DNA of 18,402 nt from Desulfuromonadales bacterium (GCA_030591795.1 JAUVAJ010000004.1:1-18402); one strand, 5' to 3'. Counted from the first letter of the stretch, positions 1 to 8,685 are shown. The notes: a model not told the origin generated them from the letters alone. Numbers and translations are program-made.

Positions 1-657
1 GGCAGTAAAACTTTTGTCTTTTTTTATAGCGTCATCGATGGCAACATAGATTTGCCTAGCATTAACGTCGAAATCACCGGAGCCCAGGATACCGAAGGTA
101 ATGTCTTCCCGGGTCTAAGCTCTCCCCTCCAGTTTGGTATCGATACCTTGAACCCGGTTGTGAGTATTGGGGAGGACAACATTGACGGCGTCGTCTCCGA
201 CCTTGACAGCGTGGTCAACTACACCCTGACCTTCACTGAGGAGGTCGCTTCCGTTACGGCGTCTGACCTGACAATCAGCGGCGGTATGCTGACCAGCGGC
301 CCGGTTCTGGCGGCTGACGGTCTATCTGCCACCTTCACGGTGATTGCATTCGACGAAAGCACCACAGACCTGGTGGTGACAGTCAATGACAGCATTGTTG
401 ACCTGAACGGGAACCCGGTCGATCCGGTGAGCAATAGCCTGACAGTCGACACAGTGGACTATTTCCCCAATTTTGAAGCGACACTGTATACGTCACCAGA
501 GTTCAAAGTAACAGGTGGCACCGGGGTGCCGGCAGGATCATATGTTGACGGAGCGACTTACGCTGAGCATTTACAGGCCTCCAGCCCTGCGGGGCAGGCG
601 ACGCGCGAGAGAATCGACGGCACAACGGGTGCCGACACCATTGTGCAGCTGTATTAA
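1..657 (+). CDS. Adhesin C-terminal part, inverted fragment (partial)
   Basis: The plus-strand frame is open from the first base and ends at TAA 655-657. Residues 1-47 (bases 1-140) are the second half of an Ig-like unit, carrying GAQD and FGIDTLNP motifs as in the first such unit of the minus-strand adhesin. Bases 141-446 form one 306-bp Ig-like repeat (SIGEDNIDGVV, LTISGG, GPVLAADGLSATF, VDLNGN) matching three copies on the minus strand. Bases 447-642 are non-repetitive and end in GTTGADTI, which resembles the start of an RTX calcium-binding repeat. The last residues (VQLY) read antisense through the minus-strand adhesin. I infer that this is the downstream part of the same adhesin in flipped orientation, not an independent gene. 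It has no start codon or ribosome site of its own in the window. The TTG at 52 is only an internal codon. Confidence 0.7.
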   Translation, partial: GSKTFVFFYSVIDGNIDLPSINVEITGAQDTEGNVFPGLSSPLQFGIDTLNPVVSIGEDNIDGVVSDLDSVVNYTLTFTEEVASVTASDLTISGGMLTSGPVLAADGLSATFTVIAFDESTTDLVVTVNDSIVDLNGNPVDPVSNSLTVDTVDYFPNFEATLYTSPEFKVTGGTGVPAGSYVDGATYAEHLQASSPAGQATRERIDGTTGADTIVQLY

Positions 658-3600
658 GCAGACTGCTGGAGACGTCTTCACTGAAGGTGATCGTCGGCAT
701 CACTGATGTGTCCATCTGATCGTTAAATTGCACAACAACACCGAAACTTCCGGTGGCATCAGTAATTAAGGCTGCCGTCACACTCGCATTACCCAATGGC
801 GGGTTGGTATCGACCGGCAGGGCAAGGCTCGCAGGATCAAGCGTGTTGCCGTTCAGGTCGACGATAGTGTCGTTCACCGTCACCTCCAGGGGCAAGGTAC
901 TCGGTGTGAGCGCTGTAGCCGAAAAGGTGGCCGAAAGACCGTCAGCCGCCAGAACCGGACCGCTGGTCAGCGTGCCGCCGGTGATCGTCAGGTCGGACGA
1001 CGTGATGTCAGTTACCTCTTCGCTGAAGGTCAGGGTGTAGTTGACCACATCGTCGCTGGGAGAGACGACGCCGTCGATATTGTCGTGCCCGATGATCACC
1101 GTCGGATCCAAGGTGTCGACCGTCAGGGTATTGGTAGCCGGGACGAGCGGACGTCCGGACAAGTCGACGACGGTATTATTTACCGTCACCGACAGGTCAA
1201 CGGTACTGCTGTCGAACACTGTCACCGCGAAGGTGGCCGATAGACCATCAGCAGCCAGAACCGGGCCGCCGGTCAGAGCGCCGCCGGAGATTGTCAGATC
1301 AGACGCCGTGACGGCAGCAATCTCATTGCTGAAGGTCAGGGTGTAGTTCACCACGTTGTCAACGTCGGAGACGATGCCATCAACATTGTCTTCGGCGATG
1401 GTAACTCGCGGATTCAAGGTGTCGACCGTCAGGGTATTGCTGTCAGGAACCAGCGAGTTGCCATTCAGGTCAACGATAGTGTCGTTCACCGTCACCACCA
1501 GGTCAACGTCACTCTTGTCCAGCGCGGTCGCCAGAAAGGTGGCAGACAGGCCATCAGCCGCCAGAACCGGGCCGCTGGTCAGCGTGCCGCCGGTGATCGT
1601 CAGGTCGGACGACGTGATGTCAGTTACCTCTTCGCTGAATGTCAGGGTGTAAGTCACCACTCTATCCTGGAAGGAGACAACGCCATCAATGTTATCCTCG
1701 GCGATGCTCACCGTCGGGTTCAAGGTGTCGATGCCGAATTCGACTTCGGCGGTATAATCAAGTTGGGCTCCACCGTTTACATCTTGGGCACCGCTGACAT
1801 CGATGGTGACATTATCACTATCGAATCCGCCATCACTGATGGCATAAGTCTCGGTATAAACCGTTCCGGCCCCATTCCACGTCCCTCCGGTGGAGATCAG
1901 GCTGCCGGAGACATCCACCCCGAAGCTAAGCGTCGGATCGATAATCGTGTCCATAACCTCACTGAAGGTAACGCCGACACTCAGGATCCCGCCATCGTCG
2001 GTGTCGGATATCATGAGGTCATCGGCAGTCACATCGGTAACTATTGGCGGAATGGTGTCGATTTCATAGTTGTTCGAATCGGTCGTCCCGGCCCCGGTGT
2101 TGCCGTTGAGGTCGGTCACCCCGGCATCGTTGAGAGTAATGACGTTGGTCGTATCTTCGATCGGAGCATTCGGAGTCAGAGTCGCAGTCCAGGTGATGCC
2201 GCCATCTGCTGAGCTGACATCTGTCAAGGTTCCGTTTTCGATCGTCAGGTCGGCGTTGGAGAAGTCTGTGACCGGATCATCGAAGGTAATGGTGACGAGG
2301 GCAATGTCACCTATATTCAGAGATGTATCATCAACATCGATGGTTGCCGTTGGCCGGACTATATCGACTCCGTACACTTTGGCAACGCTCCCCGCTCCGG
2401 GGTTGCCAGCCGCATCGTAGGTGGTGACGCTCGCCGCAATCGAGCTGTCCCCAGCCAGGTAATCTCCGACCAGATCGCTCCCCAGAACGTTGATGCTGAA
2501 GCTACCGTCGGGTCGGAGCAGTCCGGCGTAGTCCGTGTTGTTAATGGTCAGGGTGACCTCATCGCCTGCCTGGGCACCAACAACCGAACCTGTCACGGTA
2601 ACGTCGGCACTCGACTCGGCAATGTTGACCATATTGTCAATAGCGATGTCATCGACGATGATCGTCGGGGTGGTCGAGGTGAGATCGACAAGGTAGTTCC
2701 CCGAAACGGTATCACTCGCGGCCCCACCGGTTCCTGCAGTCGTGATCGTGGCATCGATACTTCCTGTGTTACCATCACCGACTGCCGCCAGGTCACTACC
2801 AGCAACGTTGATACTGAAGGTCAAATCGGAGCTGACAAACCCTTCTGCGACCGGATTACCGTTGACCGTGATGTTGATCCGGTCTCCGACCTGTGCATCG
2901 CCGGCTACCCAGCCGGTGATGGCGATGTCGGTATCTCCAGCTTCGATCTGATTTATCACATCGTCGCCGGTAATGGCGTCGAGGTTGATTTCCGGCACCG
3001 GGAGGTTAGTATCAACGGTATACGATTCGCTTGCCGTAGCGGTGATGCTATTGCCGGAGGTATCGAAGGTTTCGACGCTGGCATCAATTATTCCGTCTGA
3101 GTCGGCGGCCAAATCGCTGCCGGCTACGTTGACACTGAAACTCCCACCGGCGGCTGTTCCAATGTAGGTCTGGTTGTTTACCACCAGGGTGACGGTGTCG
3201 CCATCTTGAACATCTAGCCCGACCGTACCGGTAATCGTCACGTCGCCGAGCGATTCGGCGAAGTTGACTATCCCATCACCGGCAATATTAGTATCGAGCT
3301 GGATTGATGCAGCCGGGGCCAAAGTGTCAATGGAAAATACGCCGCCGGGGTCGACGGAGAATCCAGCATTACCGGCAATATCGACCGAATCGATCCTGGC
3401 ATCAATGGTACCAGTCACCCCTTCAACTCCGAGTGATGGAGCGAGAGCAGACCCGGGGACGTCGATGCTGAACGACTGTCCATCCGGGTTTACAAATCCA
3501 TAGTGATCAACACCATTAATCGTCAGGGTGACTTGATCTCCGGCGAGATCATCGCCACGAATCTCACTGACTGCCCCGGTGATTGTGACGGTTCCGAGAG

Positions 3601-4561
3601 ATTCATCCAAATTGACGACACCGTCAGAGGTGATTACATCAAGAACAATCGTCGGTTCCGGCGGCAGAATATCGACACTGTACTCATCAAAATTAAAGGC
3701 GGTTGCACCATCACTCGCAGTAATCGTGGCATCGACCACATCTGGAAAAGCTGAATCGACAAAATAATTGCCGGGGATATCGGCACTGAAGGTCATATCA
3801 TCCAGCACCGGAGTATCGACACTATAACTGCCGACCGTCACAGTAACGATATCACCAACAACCGCAGATCCGCCGACCTGTCCGGTAATCGCCACCATGG
3901 CAGCAGGATCAGATTCGACCAGGTTGACGATATCATCAGAAGTGATATTCGGGTCGAGCCAGATTGCCGGCGCAATATTTTTGGTGACCTTGCCTGGCGT
4001 GAAGACCGATGGCCGCTGAAGGACATCTGGAGCTACCGGATCCGTAGAATCAGGATTAATAAGTTGTGCGTTGGTAATGAGGGGACCACCACCTGGGCCA
4101 TTACCACCGGTGCTGACCTGAACCAGTCCAGGCAAAACAACAGATGTTTGATCGCTGGCGGTCACAACATCATCGACCTCTTTATCCGCATCGATATGCT
4201 CGCTCACCACACGCAGACTTCCCGCTTTGGCAGCGTCCGTGGTGCCGACCATCTTAAAAAGATCACCCAGACTGGTCTGGTGGTCACTGCTGAAATGGGC
4301 CTCATCAAAGGCGCTGTCATCCTTGTCGACAAAAACAACCTTGTGCAGAGCATCACTTAAAGCATCAAGCGCCCCATTCGGAATGACGACATAAGTTCCA
4401 TCGACAAACCCCAGCAGCAAATCAACATCCGCGACATCGACTGATGTGAGCTTCGCTTCGCAGTTTGGCACCGTGACCGTTCCATCCGGTGCAACATGAG
4501 CGCGCTCAACCTGTTGTCCCTGTTCAGGACTATTCGTCACTGTTTCAGTCTTATCTGCCAT
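503..4561 (-). CDS. Giant Ig-repeat T1SS adhesin, N-terminal part, broken by an inversion junction
   Basis: Likely a type I-secreted surface adhesin of the SiiE/LapA/BapA kind. I chose ATG 4561 (1352 codons) because GAGG sits 5 nt upstream; the GTG two codons earlier overlaps that site. Residues 1-195 are a non-repeat head with LLLGFVDGTYVVIPNGALDAL, resembling N-terminal modules of large RTX adhesins, then a Gly-rich linker. Five Ig-like units of about 105 residues follow (197-737, motifs VNLxES, VTITG, FSxNVxGSDL). Next come one Big_12-like unit (738-838, GGITWTATLTP and NVITLNDAGVTDLNGN), one unit of a third type (839-949), three 102-residue units (950-1255), and a second third-type unit cut off at Trp1308. 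DxxGN linkers resemble calcium-binding linkers of such proteins. Codons 1309-1352 (637-503) are antisense to the plus-strand fragment and probably not real coding. No RTX array, secretion signal or clear LapG site is seen. Confidence 0.85.
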   Translation of the reverse strand: MADKTETVTNSPEQGQQVERAHVAPDGTVTVPNCEAKLTSVDVADVDLLLGFVDGTYVVIPNGALDALSDALHKVVFVDKDDSAFDEAHFSSDHQTSLGDLFKMVGTTDAAKAGSLRVVSEHIDADKEVDDVVTASDQTSVVLPGLVQVSTGGNGPGGGPLITNAQLINPDSTDPVAPDVLQRPSVFTPGKVTKNIAPAIWLDPNITSDDIVNLVESDPAAMVAITGQVGGSAVVGDIVTVTVGSYSVDTPVLDDMTFSADIPGNYFVDSAFPDVVDATITASDGATAFNFDEYSVDILPPEPTIVLDVITSDGVVNLDESLGTVTITGAVSEIRGDDLAGDQVTLTINGVDHYGFVNPDGQSFSIDVPGSALAPSLGVEGVTGTIDARIDSVDIAGNAGFSVDPGGVFSIDTLAPAASIQLDTNIAGDGIVNFAESLGDVTITGTVGLDVQDGDTVTLVVNNQTYIGTAAGGSFSVNVAGSDLAADSDGIIDASVETFDTSGNSITATASESYTVDTNLPVPEINLDAITGDDVINQIEAGDTDIAITGWVAGDAQVGDRINITVNGNPVAEGFVSSDLTFSINVAGSDLAAVGDGNTGSIDATITTAGTGGAASDTVSGNYLVDLTSTTPTIIVDDIAIDNMVNIAESSADVTVTGSVVGAQAGDEVTLTINNTDYAGLLRPDGSFSINVLGSDLVGDYLAGDSSIAASVTTYDAAGNPGAGSVAKVYGVDIVRPTATIDVDDTSLNIGDIALVTITFDDPVTDFSNADLTIENGTLTDVSSADGGITWTATLTPNAPIEDTTNVITLNDAGVTDLNGNTGAGTTDSNNYEIDTIPPIVTDVTADDLMISDTDDGGILSVGVTFSEVMDTIIDPTLSFGVDVSGSLISTGGTWNGAGTVYTETYAISDGGFDSDNVTIDVSGAQDVNGGAQLDYTAEVEFGIDTLNPTVSIAEDNIDGVVSFQDRVVTYTLTFSEEVTDITSSDLTITGGTLTSGPVLAADGLSATFLATALDKSDVDLVVTVNDTIVDLNGNSLVPDSNTLTVDTLNPRVTIAEDNVDGIVSDVDNVVNYTLTFSNEIAAVTASDLTISGGALTGGPVLAADGLSATFAVTVFDSSTVDLSVTVNNTVVDLSGRPLVPATNTLTVDTLDPTVIIGHDNIDGVVSPSDDVVNYTLTFSEEVTDITSSDLTITGGTLTSGPVLAADGLSATFSATALTPSTLPLEVTVNDTIVDLNGNTLDPASLALPVDTNPPLGNASVTAALITDATGSFGVVVQFNDQMDTSVMPTITFSEDVSSSLLNTAAQWCRHPLCRRFSRASPAPQGWRPVNAQRKSLRQHMILPAPRCHLLL
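638..645. other. Inversion or chimera junction inside the adhesin gene
   Basis: To the right of this point the adhesin is coded on the minus strand, ending sensibly at LLNTAAQW (Trp codon 640-638). To the left it is coded on the plus strand, ending sensibly at GADTI (628-642). The broken Ig-like unit supplies its first half on the minus strand and its second half on the plus strand from base 1. Reading 1-640 flipped would restore a continuous unit to within about two residues. The exact base is uncertain because the codons overlap at the junction. Confidence 0.75.
803..1720 (-). repeat. Tandem 306-bp adhesin repeat, three units
   Basis: Three direct repeats of exactly 306 bp, with equivalent bases at 1721, 1415, 1109 and 803, encode 102-residue Ig-like units. 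The common core is NYTLTFSEEV, SSDLTITGG, GPVLAADGLSATF and VTVNDTIVDLNGN. The first unit (1415-1720) and the third (803-1108) are almost identical over roughly 100 bp, while the middle unit has diverged more. A fourth copy of the same length lies on the plus strand at 141-446. Confidence 0.9.
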
Positions 4562-4649
4562 ACTCACCTCAGCTTTCAGTATTTAGATCTATACAGAAAA
4601 AAGAAGAACTATCATTGCTATACATTCGGGGCACCGAAATCGGCTATCC

Positions 4650-5700
4650 CTACGACTCACTCAGCTGTTGCGCAGTATATGCACTCAACAACTTGGCGAG
4701 TAGCTCATGTGACTCTTTGGCATCGGATGAGCTGTGATGCATCAGCTCAGAGATCTGGCTCGCTAGCTCGCCGCCCCCCTTTTCCATGCTGCTGAAAATC
4801 GTGCCGAGTTGCTTGCCGAGCAGCTGCAATTCAGCTCGAACGTTATGTCCGGCACTATCGAGTCGCTGATGCGACTCCTTGGAACCGTCAGCCAAGCGCC
4901 CCGCAAGTTCAACAATCTGGCTGCATATAGACTCGGCCCCCTGCCCTGTCGCGCTGAACAGTCTGTCGAGCTGCTGCTGCGACTTGTCGCTGTCGGTAAC
5001 CAACTGCGTCTGTAGTTCGGACACCTGCCCACAGATCGCTTCGGCTCCCTGCTCCGTCGAGCTCATCATATCACCGAGACGCTCGCCGAGTTGATTGCCA
5101 ATTTGTTGTAAATCACTCCGGACGTTACTGCTCGTCACGTTCAGGAGTCGATGTGATTCTTTGGCATCGGCCCCCATGTGCACCGTCAACTCGGAGAGCT
5201 GGCCGGAGATTTCACTATTCCCCTTCTCCATGCTGTTGAAAATCGTGCCGAGTTGACCACCAAGTTGCTGCAACTCCCCGCGAAAATTCTTGCTCGCTTC
5301 GTTCTGTACTGCCAGGGTCTGCAACATCTCTTCCCGTTGATTATTAAAGTCTTCAATGATGGCATTAAGCGCGCGCTGCTGAGCCCGGGTCGACTCGGCC
5401 AGACGCTCGTCGATATTGTAAGAGCCGAGGGTATCGAGCAATCGCTTCTGCTCGTCGACCTGATCCGCAAGCAGCTTATGCGTCTCCTTGGCGTCTCCGG
5501 CCAGACTGACGGTCAATTCGGAGATCTGACTGGAGACCTCACTGTTCCTCTGTTCCATGCTGGTGAAGATCGCGCCGAGTTGACTGCCGAGCTGCTGCAA
5601 TCCACCGCGAAAACTGTTGCTCGCCTCGGTCTGCTCTGCCAGGACTTGCAGCATATCGGCACGCTGCACTTTAAAGTCATCTATTTCTGTTGTGAGAGAC
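4650..5700 (-). repeat. Degenerate repeats in the tail of the SiiB-like protein
   Basis: Within residues 290-639 the elements LQQLGxQLG, IFxSMEKG, xSQISEL and DAKESHxLL recur at about 322-370, 432-477, 487-536, 537-574 (short) and 580-626. A second motif, RxQQRxLxxxIEDFxxQRxEMLQxLAxQxEAS, occurs twice (about 287-317 and 394-426). The pattern suggests internal duplication of a coiled-coil module. Confidence 0.8.
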
Positions 5701-6569
5701 CGTTGACGCAAGCGTGCGGCCTCGGCCATCCGTTCCTCAATGCGCAGCAGGATCTTGGCCGTGAATTCACCGGTTTCTCCGGCCATTCCGATTGCCTCAG
5801 GATCCCGGAAAGAGATACTCTCAAACGAAAGTGCGATCTCGATGTGGCGAGCCGTTTCCGAGCTGAGCAATGAGAAAATATCACCTTGCAAGCGACGAAT
5901 ACCGACCATCATCAAACCAAGGATGATAGAGCCCAGCAAGCCGAACATAGAGGCCGAGAAGGCAATAGCCATCGATGCCATCGGGGCTTTCATACGCTCA
6001 ATCATATTACTGAACACCACTATGGGGTCCGCAGTGCTCATGTCGAGATCGGCAAAGCTGCCGATCAGGGCACCGATGTCGCCAAGGGTCGCGAGCAGAC
6101 CAATAAATGTTCCAAGCAGACCCATCCCGACCAACAGGCCGGTCAGGTACTGCGGCAAGGCATTGCGACGATTCAGACATGAATGGACGTTAGCCAATTC
6201 ATGTTCAATAGCAGCCTGCTCCTGGTGGGAAATGGCACGATCACCTGAAGATGCCATTATCTGCAGCAAACAGGCGACATCACAGATGTAACTGTTAGCC
6301 AAATCCTTAAGGGTCGTCGCATCTGTGTTAGCGTGCACCGCCTTGGCAAATTCCACAAGTGCCCTGGCTTCACGCACCAACCGGCGAGCATTAATCAGGA
6401 TAATTAATCCTCCACCTAGAACGATAACAAAGATCGTATAGTTGATTTGCGGGTGCGGGTTACTATCCAACGTTGAACTGATTGCGCCCCAAAAAACCAC
6501 AGCGCCACCAAGCATGAGAAAATAAGGGAGTGAGATAAGAACATAGTAAAGTTTCAGTTGTTTTAACAT
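4650..6569 (-). CDS. MotA/TolQ/ExbB-family (SiiB-like) inner-membrane protein with long coiled-coil tail
   Basis: Predicted proton-channel subunit thought to energise the type I adhesin exporter, as SiiB does in SPI-4. ATG 6569 is preceded by GAGGAG at 6 nt. The protein has 639 residues. Membrane segments lie at about 9-31, 43-61, 142-168 and 196-222. The third carries the MotA/TolQ-type motif GMGLLGTFIGLLATL, and the fourth follows KAPMASMAIAFSASMFGLLG with Pro196. Residues 270-639 are a hydrophilic, Gln/Ser/Glu-rich, coiled-coil-like tail with about five degenerate repeats (LQQLGxQLGxIFxSMEKG, SQISEL, DAKESHxLL). ExbB and TolQ lack such a tail. It lies 57 nt downstream of the HlyD-like gene and about 90 nt upstream of the adhesin start, consistent with one operon. 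The family call is firm; the link to adhesin export rests on neighbours. Confidence 0.88.
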   Translation of the reverse strand: MLKQLKLYYVLISLPYFLMLGGAVVFWGAISSTLDSNPHPQINYTIFVIVLGGGLIILINARRLVREARALVEFAKAVHANTDATTLKDLANSYICDVACLLQIMASSGDRAISHQEQAAIEHELANVHSCLNRRNALPQYLTGLLVGMGLLGTFIGLLATLGDIGALIGSFADLDMSTADPIVVFSNMIERMKAPMASMAIAFSASMFGLLGSIILGLMMVGIRRLQGDIFSLLSSETARHIEIALSFESISFRDPEAIGMAGETGEFTAKILLRIEERMAEAARLRQRSLTTEIDDFKVQRADMLQVLAEQTEASNSFRGGLQQLGSQLGAIFTSMEQRNSEVSSQISELTVSLAGDAKETHKLLADQVDEQKRLLDTLGSYNIDERLAESTRAQQRALNAIIEDFNNQREEMLQTLAVQNEASKNFRGELQQLGGQLGTIFNSMEKGNSEISGQLSELTVHMGADAKESHRLLNVTSSNVRSDLQQIGNQLGERLGDMMSSTEQGAEAICGQVSELQTQLVTDSDKSQQQLDRLFSATGQGAESICSQIVELAGRLADGSKESHQRLDSAGHNVRAELQLLGKQLGTIFSSMEKGGGELASQISELMHHSSSDAKESHELLAKLLSAYTAQQLSES

Positions 6570-6626
6570 TGTGCTCCTCTTTTTCAGCTAGACCAGTTAT
6601 TTTGCAGACACGATATAATTATGATT

Positions 6627-7934
6627 TTAATTGGCTCGAAATGCCCCATCCCGAAACTTCAACAGAGGCGAAAGAATATATGACAGAATAGTTCGCTTGC
6701 CGACGGCGATATCAGCACTCGCCACCATACCGGGCATTAAAACCCCCGGTTGGAGATCACGGTCGGCAAGATTTGAAACATCAACCTCAATATTCACCCG
6801 GTAATAGCGGTTCTCCCGCTCGTCCTTCAGCGTATCCGAACTGACCCCGGTCACCCGTCCCTCAAAGGTACCGTAGGTAGAATAGTCGTATGCCCCGACC
6901 TGCACCCGTGCCGGTAACCCCCGGCGCAAGTGGGCGCGATCGTTTGGATTGGCCCGGGCTTCGATCACAATTCGCTGATCGCTCGGTGTGATCTCCAATA
7001 AAATTTCACTCGGCCGGACAACGGCGCCGATCGTCGTGACGTTCAATTTATTAATGAGCCCGGCAACCGGACTCCTGACAATGTTGCGCTTCAGGCGATC
7101 AACACTACTGTCGATTCCGAGGCTGATATTCTCCAACTCTTCACGGATCTGCGTCAAGGCCGCAGACGCCTCAGCCCGAAACCGGGCTACGGCCTCTTTT
7201 TCCCGTGAACCGGATTCAGCCAATGCGGCTTGCAGACGCGGCGCCGTATTGGTCGCTTCGGCTATTTGTGATTTGAGCTGCTGTATGCGCATCTGACTGT
7301 CGAGTACTTCCAATTCGGAGGCAGCATTGTTTTTGCTCAAACCATCAATAACATGATGCTTTTTTTTCGCCAGAACCAACTCTGCGAGCAGGTTCATCTG
7401 CTTTGATTTTACTTCCGCCAGCTCACTCTTTTTTTGCAAGCTTTGCGCCTGCAAAACCTGAACCTCTTCGGCCAGCTGAGTGCGACGAGCCTGCCAGGCA
7501 GCGATTTCCACTCGAATCACGTTCGGGTCGCTCAACTCCTCAGGAAAGTCGATCGTCTGCTCTCCTGTCACCTCGGCAAACAGACGAGCCTCACGACCAC
7601 GCAGGGAATCAAGCATAGACTGTTCCTGCTCCAGACTTGAGCGATTCTGGATATCCGACAACTCCATCAACGGTTGTCCGGCAACCACGACTTCCCCTTC
7701 ACGAACCAGAATATTTTGAACAATCCCCCCTTCAAGGTGCTGCACAATTTGCGATTTACCGGCCGGGATAATATGCCCCTCGGCACGTACAATGACATCG
7801 ACCTCGGACATTCCGGCCCACAACAGCACGCTGATACTGCTGAACAACGACAGCAGAATAAACGTGCGCTGCGGCGACAACTCCGCCACATACTTTTTAC
7901 ACCTGCTGAATATGGAATGTCGGGTTGTGCTCAT
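6627..7934 (-). CDS. HlyD-family membrane fusion protein (SiiD-like) of a type I secretion system
   Basis: Periplasmic adaptor joining the inner-membrane ABC exporter to the TolC channel. ATG 7934 is chosen because it overlaps the upstream stop as TGATG with AGGT just upstream; a TTG one codon earlier is less likely. The 435 residues contain one N-terminal membrane anchor (about 24-42), then the family's first lipoyl half with IIPAGKSQIVQHLEGGIV. A long alpha-helical hairpin spans about 95-285, followed by the second lipoyl half with RSPVAGLINKLNV. The HlyD-type C-terminus has PGMVASADIAVGKRTILSYILSPL. Length and architecture are normal for the family (about 430-480 residues). It sits between the SiiA-like and SiiB-like genes and is translationally coupled to the former. 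Confidence 0.93.
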   Translation of the reverse strand: MSTTRHSIFSRCKKYVAELSPQRTFILLSLFSSISVLLWAGMSEVDVIVRAEGHIIPAGKSQIVQHLEGGIVQNILVREGEVVVAGQPLMELSDIQNRSSLEQEQSMLDSLRGREARLFAEVTGEQTIDFPEELSDPNVIRVEIAAWQARRTQLAEEVQVLQAQSLQKKSELAEVKSKQMNLLAELVLAKKKHHVIDGLSKNNAASELEVLDSQMRIQQLKSQIAEATNTAPRLQAALAESGSREKEAVARFRAEASAALTQIREELENISLGIDSSVDRLKRNIVRSPVAGLINKLNVTTIGAVVRPSEILLEITPSDQRIVIEARANPNDRAHLRRGLPARVQVGAYDYSTYGTFEGRVTGVSSDTLKDERENRYYRVNIEVDVSNLADRDLQPGVLMPGMVASADIAVGKRTILSYILSPLLKFRDGAFRAN

Positions 7935-8602
7935 CAACGTGACCTGACCCTGACGACTGAAGCGTTCGCATCCGTTGTCCCTTCAACCACCGAAACATCG
8001 ATACTGTCCGTAGGAACATTCAGTTGAATCAGCAGATTCCGTACCGCCAGTGCGCGATAGAAGCCCATACGTTTTGCCTCGGAAAAACCGACTGGAACTT
8101 CAACATAAACGAGTATACTTCCGCTTGCTGCGACAGGCTTTAATTTTTCGAGCAACCTCTCGCGCTCTGCCAACGTAAAAGAAACGGCTTCATCCTTGAA
8201 ACGCACCATTACTTCAAAGTCACTTGCAAGCGTCTGTTCAATCCCTGTTTGCGGATGAGGCACACTTGCGGTTCCCTCGACAGTTTGAATCTGGCCTCCA
8301 GTCGGAATGCTTTGAGTATTATTTCCTGCAAGCAACATCTTCAAACGCTGAATTTCACTCTTCAACGCGATATTCTCTTGAACCAGAGTACTCTCATCCA
8401 AGACGGTTTCTACCACTGCTGTAGCATCAGCATTCGCATCCTGCGGCCCGACTGCCCGCCCCAACTCGAGAGCGAACATAAACACTGCGACGATCAAAAT
8501 CGTCAACAGGAAGAGCAAATTGAGGATGAGGTTGGTCGTGGCATCAACATATCCAGGCCAGAAAATATCCGATCCGTCGTTACTCTCAGAACCCATTGAC
8601 AT
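7934..8602 (-). CDS. MotB/SiiA-like inner-membrane protein
   Basis: Likely partner of the MotA-like protein in a proton-conducting complex. ATG 8602 is preceded by CGGAG with about 8 nt spacing. The 222 residues start with a short cytoplasmic tail, FWPGYVDATTNLILN, then one membrane helix at about 21-47. Asp20 sits at the start of that helix, where MotB and SiiA carry their essential proton-binding aspartate. A short coiled coil follows (68-92), then a C-terminal domain (about 126-222) with AKRMGFYRALAVRNLLIQLNV. That stretch resembles the RAxxVxxxLxxxGV helix of OmpA/MotB peptidoglycan-binding domains, but the rest of the motif is weak. Its stop overlaps the HlyD-like start. The MITE-like element lies just upstream. 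A generic OmpA/MotB-family membrane protein is the alternative. Confidence 0.8.
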   Translation of the reverse strand: MSMGSESNDGSDIFWPGYVDATTNLILNLLFLLTILIVAVFMFALELGRAVGPQDANADATAVVETVLDESTLVQENIALKSEIQRLKMLLAGNNTQSIPTGGQIQTVEGTASVPHPQTGIEQTLASDFEVMVRFKDEAVSFTLAERERLLEKLKPVAASGSILVYVEVPVGFSEAKRMGFYRALAVRNLLIQLNVPTDSIDVSVVEGTTDANASVVRVRSR

Positions 8603-8685
8603 ACTGTTTCTCCGTCTTTAATGAATTGTTTTTCTCGTTTTTTTACTATTGCAAAAACTGTCGAGACATCCACAACCAACTATGT

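Noticed and set aside
1..657. An independent plus-strand adhesin gene converging on the minus-strand adhesin
   Set aside because: It supplies exactly the missing half of the unit truncated on the minus strand, and both frames become nonsense at the same point. One gene with an inverted piece explains this better, though only sequence to the left can settle it.
753..2420. Series of plus-strand ORFs of 95-149 codons
   Set aside because: They are antisense shadows of the repetitive minus-strand adhesin; their mutual similarity only reflects the repeats.
5178..5873. 231-codon plus-strand ORF opposite the SiiB-like gene
   Set aside because: Antisense shadow of the coiled-coil repeats; the minus-strand protein has clear family motifs and a good ribosome site.
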